Shown here: positions 62,657 to 64,000 of the stretch, in pieces
How the letters are laid out: the number at the start of each line of letters is the position of its first letter
How positions within the stretch are numbered: position 1 is the first letter of the stretch
NCBI GenBank assembly: GCA_030602265.1
Contig: JAUWAB010000005.1
Coordinates: forward strand, 1-64,000
Source: Prolixibacteraceae bacterium
Lineage (GTDB): Bacteria; Bacteroidota; Bacteroidia; Bacteroidales; Prolixibacteraceae
Length of the DNA: 64,000 bases
Direction: 5' to 3'
Translations under genes and position numbers: made by a program
Notes under the pieces: model-generated
Seen by the model: the letters and a program-made list of their open reading frames with translations, nothing else
What the model was told of the DNA's origin: nothing
Database searches by the model: none

Positions 62657-63076
62657 ATGGCTGGTAATATTACACTTACAATGATTAAACCTGATGCGGT
62701 GGAGAAGAACCTGACGGGTGCAATACTTGCAAAAATCAATGAAGCGGGATTCAGGATCAAGGCCATGAAGTACCTACAGCTGACGGAAAGTCAGGCCGGG
62801 CAGTTTTATGCGGTTCACCGTGAAAGACCGTTTTACAACAGCCTTGTGGAATTTATGAGTTCCGGGCCGATTGTTGCCGCGTTGCTTGAGAAAGAGTATG
62901 CTGTAGCTGATTTCAGAGAACTGATCGGAGCAACCAACCCCGCCAATGCAGCTCCGGGAACCATCCGTGCACTTTTTGCGGAAAGTCTGCAGCGAAATGC
63001 CGTACATGGATCCGACAGCGATGAAAACGCTATCCTGGAAAGTGATTTCTTCTTTTCACAGTTAGAGCGGTTTTAG
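62657..63076 (+). CDS. ndk: Nucleoside diphosphate kinase
   Basis: A 139-residue enzyme with the typical beta-alpha fold. Lys in [11 protein letters not shown], the substrate site VHRERPFY and FMSSGPIVA, the [13 protein letters not shown] loop, and the phosphorylated His117 in NAVHGSDS are all present. It transfers the gamma-phosphate of ATP to other nucleoside diphosphates. It is encoded alone, divergent from the NrnA-like gene, with a TATCTTCG box (62617-62624, one mismatch) as its possible promoter. Confidence 0.97.
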   Translation: MAGNITLTMIKPDAVEKNLTGAILAKINEAGFRIKAMKYLQLTESQAGQFYAVHRERPFYNSLVEFMSSGPIVAALLEKEYAVADFRELIGATNPANAAPGTIRALFAESLQRNAVHGSDSDENAILESDFFFSQLERF

Positions 63077-63080
63077 GACG

Positions 63081-63371
63081 CTATTTCAGGATAATCCTGG
63101 AAACCAAAGATGCTCCGGCTTTTTCGTTTATCTGCGACCGGAGTTCTTCACGAAGCATAATCAGTTCGGACTTCACGATCGAAGAGCTTACCTCAATGGT
63201 CAGTTCTCCATTTTTCATGGTAATCCGCCTGACATACCGCCCCATGGTCCTGCCTAAGATTTCATGGCAGTGTTCAATGATTTCGAGCTCCTTCAGTTTG
63301 CCGTCGAGGTGCTGGGTTCTGGTATAATCTTTTAACAGATCTCCAAGGCGTTGTGTCTGGCTGCGTCTCAT
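63081..63371 (-). CDS. DUF721 (DciA-like) protein
   Basis: A 96-residue small protein of the DUF721 family: MRRSQTQRLGDLLKDYTRTQHLDGKLKELEIIEHCHEILGRTMGRYV, then a KH-like half TMKNGELTIEVSSSIVKSELIMLREELRSQIN. DciA is the ancestral loader of the replicative helicase DnaB in bacteria without DnaC or DnaI; the position directly after recF is a typical place for it. Its start overlaps the recF stop by four bases. Confidence 0.88.
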   Translation of the reverse strand: MRRSQTQRLGDLLKDYTRTQHLDGKLKELEIIEHCHEILGRTMGRYVRRITMKNGELTIEVSSSIVKSELIMLREELRSQINEKAGASLVSRIILK

Positions 63372-64000
63372 GATTCTCTTGTTATATTTCCGTCGGTTAC
63401 CCTGAAAATGTGGTAATCTTTGGTAACTGAATGTAAAATGGCATCGAGGTGTTCGCGGTTGGTATCGGTTATAAAAATTTGTCCGAATTGCTCTCCGGAA
63501 ACCATTTTCACAATCTGTTCGACCCTGTTTTTATCCAATTTGTCGAAAATATCATCCAGAAGCAGGATCGGCTTTACACCGGCAATCTGCCTGATAAATT
63601 CAAACTGGGCCAGTTTCAGGGCAACCAGGTAGGTTTTTTGCTGCCCTTGTGAACCAAGTTTCCGGATGGGAAAACGGCCTAATGTAAGGACCAGCTCATC
63701 CCTGTGAATCCCTTTTGTAGTATATTGTGCCGCCTTATCTTTCTCAACAGATGACTTTAAGGACTGATCATATGAACCATTACTTAAGTCAGAAAGATAT
63801 TCGAGTCCGACCTCCTCTGCATCGGCAGATATTGCTGAATAATATTTCCTGAAAACCGGGATCAGTTGATCAATAAACGCGTTCCGGTTTCTGTAAATCC
63901 TTTCTCCTGCTATTGTAAGTTGTTCGTCATAAAGCTCTAACATACCCATTTCTGTCAGGGGATCTGCTGCCATCTGTTTCAGGAGGTTATTTCTCTGGAG
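63368..64000 (-). CDS. recF: RecF, C-terminal part (cut by window edge)
   Basis: At least 211 codons stay open to the right edge on the minus strand; the first visible residues (LQRNNLLKQ) match the middle of RecF, so the ATG at 63973 is internal. The ABC-type ATPase motifs seen are the signature region LTLGRFPIRKLGSQGQQKTY and the Walker B/D-loop LLLDDIFDKLDKNRVEQIV; Walker A lies outside the window. RecF loads RecA at single-strand gaps during daughter-strand repair. It overlaps the DciA-like gene by four bases. Confidence 0.93.
   Translation of the reverse strand, partial: LQRNNLLKQMAADPLTEMGMLELYDEQLTIAGERIYRNRNAFIDQLIPVFRKYYSAISADAEEVGLEYLSDLSNGSYDQSLKSSVEKDKAAQYTTKGIHRDELVLTLGRFPIRKLGSQGQQKTYLVALKLAQFEFIRQIAGVKPILLLDDIFDKLDKNRVEQIVKMVSGEQFGQIFITDTNREHLDAILHSVTKDYHIFRVTDGNITRES

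Overview
The window comes from a Bacteroidota chromosome, most likely an uncultured or environmental member of the Bacteroidales/Marinilabiliales type. The evidence is several promoters of the TTTG-N19-TAnnTTTG type, two proteins with type IX secretion C-terminal domains (YPNP...GxY motifs), lipoproteins of Bacteroidota-specific families, a fused SpmA/SpmB protein, and glycan enzymes of families GH92 and GH2. Nothing looks mobile: I see no tRNA, rRNA, CRISPR array, insertion sequence or phage gene. Most of the sequence is ordinary core and accessory chromosome with dense operons and hairpin terminators.

Layout. 1-6.2 kb: a GH92 lipoprotein cut by the left edge, a PmoA-like DUF6807 protein, fused SpmAB, an EamA transporter, a MaoC dehydratase, an MgtC/SapB protein and a low-molecular-weight phosphatase. 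6.3-8.3 kb: ligA. 8.5-15.3 kb: a cobalamin riboswitch followed by four tightly packed genes. They encode a large T9SS surface protein with a probable transcobalamin-C-like domain, a BtuB-like TonB receptor, a BtuG-like beta-propeller lipoprotein and a DUF4465 T9SS protein. This is the best candidate for a little-described system. 15.4-19.4 kb: SlyD-type FKBP, aroC, a DUF134 regulator, a PepSY membrane protein with a Cys-containing OB-fold lipoprotein, and secreted MsrB. 19.5-24.4 kb: a carbohydrate cluster with a GH2 enzyme and two exported TIM-barrel isomerase-like proteins. 24.7-26.7 kb: a biotin carrier and a carboxyltransferase alpha subunit carrying an OadG-like tail. 27-31.3 kb: secA and lgt.

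31.3-41.7 kb is a cell-envelope region with many unassigned proteins: two tandem DUF6340 lipoproteins behind a membrane von Willebrand-A-like protein, then an M28/PDZ peptidase coupled to a zincin/propeller/barrel protein, then a membrane metallophosphoesterase. A very AT-rich gap leads to a small XRE-type regulator whose promoter almost touches its start codon. 42.7-44.4 kb: pyrK-pyrD. 44.6-48.5 kb: 2-oxoacid dehydrogenase E2, fused E1 and a flavodoxin. 48.6-58.6 kb: an anchorless TonB-C protein, a TPR protein, gyrA and clpC (divergent), a Cache/HAMP/SpoIIE phosphatase and fabG. 59-64 kb: mnmE, two FKBP lipoproteins, an NrnA-like DHH phosphoesterase, ndk, a DciA-like DUF721 protein and the C-terminal part of recF, cut by the right edge.

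In metabolism the window suggests a heterotroph that uses host or environmental glycans, imports vitamin B12, and has a PyrK-dependent (class 1B) dihydroorotate dehydrogenase and biotin-dependent carboxyl transfer, which fits an anaerobic or facultative lifestyle. Domain and family calls rest on motif recognition by eye; no database search was run.
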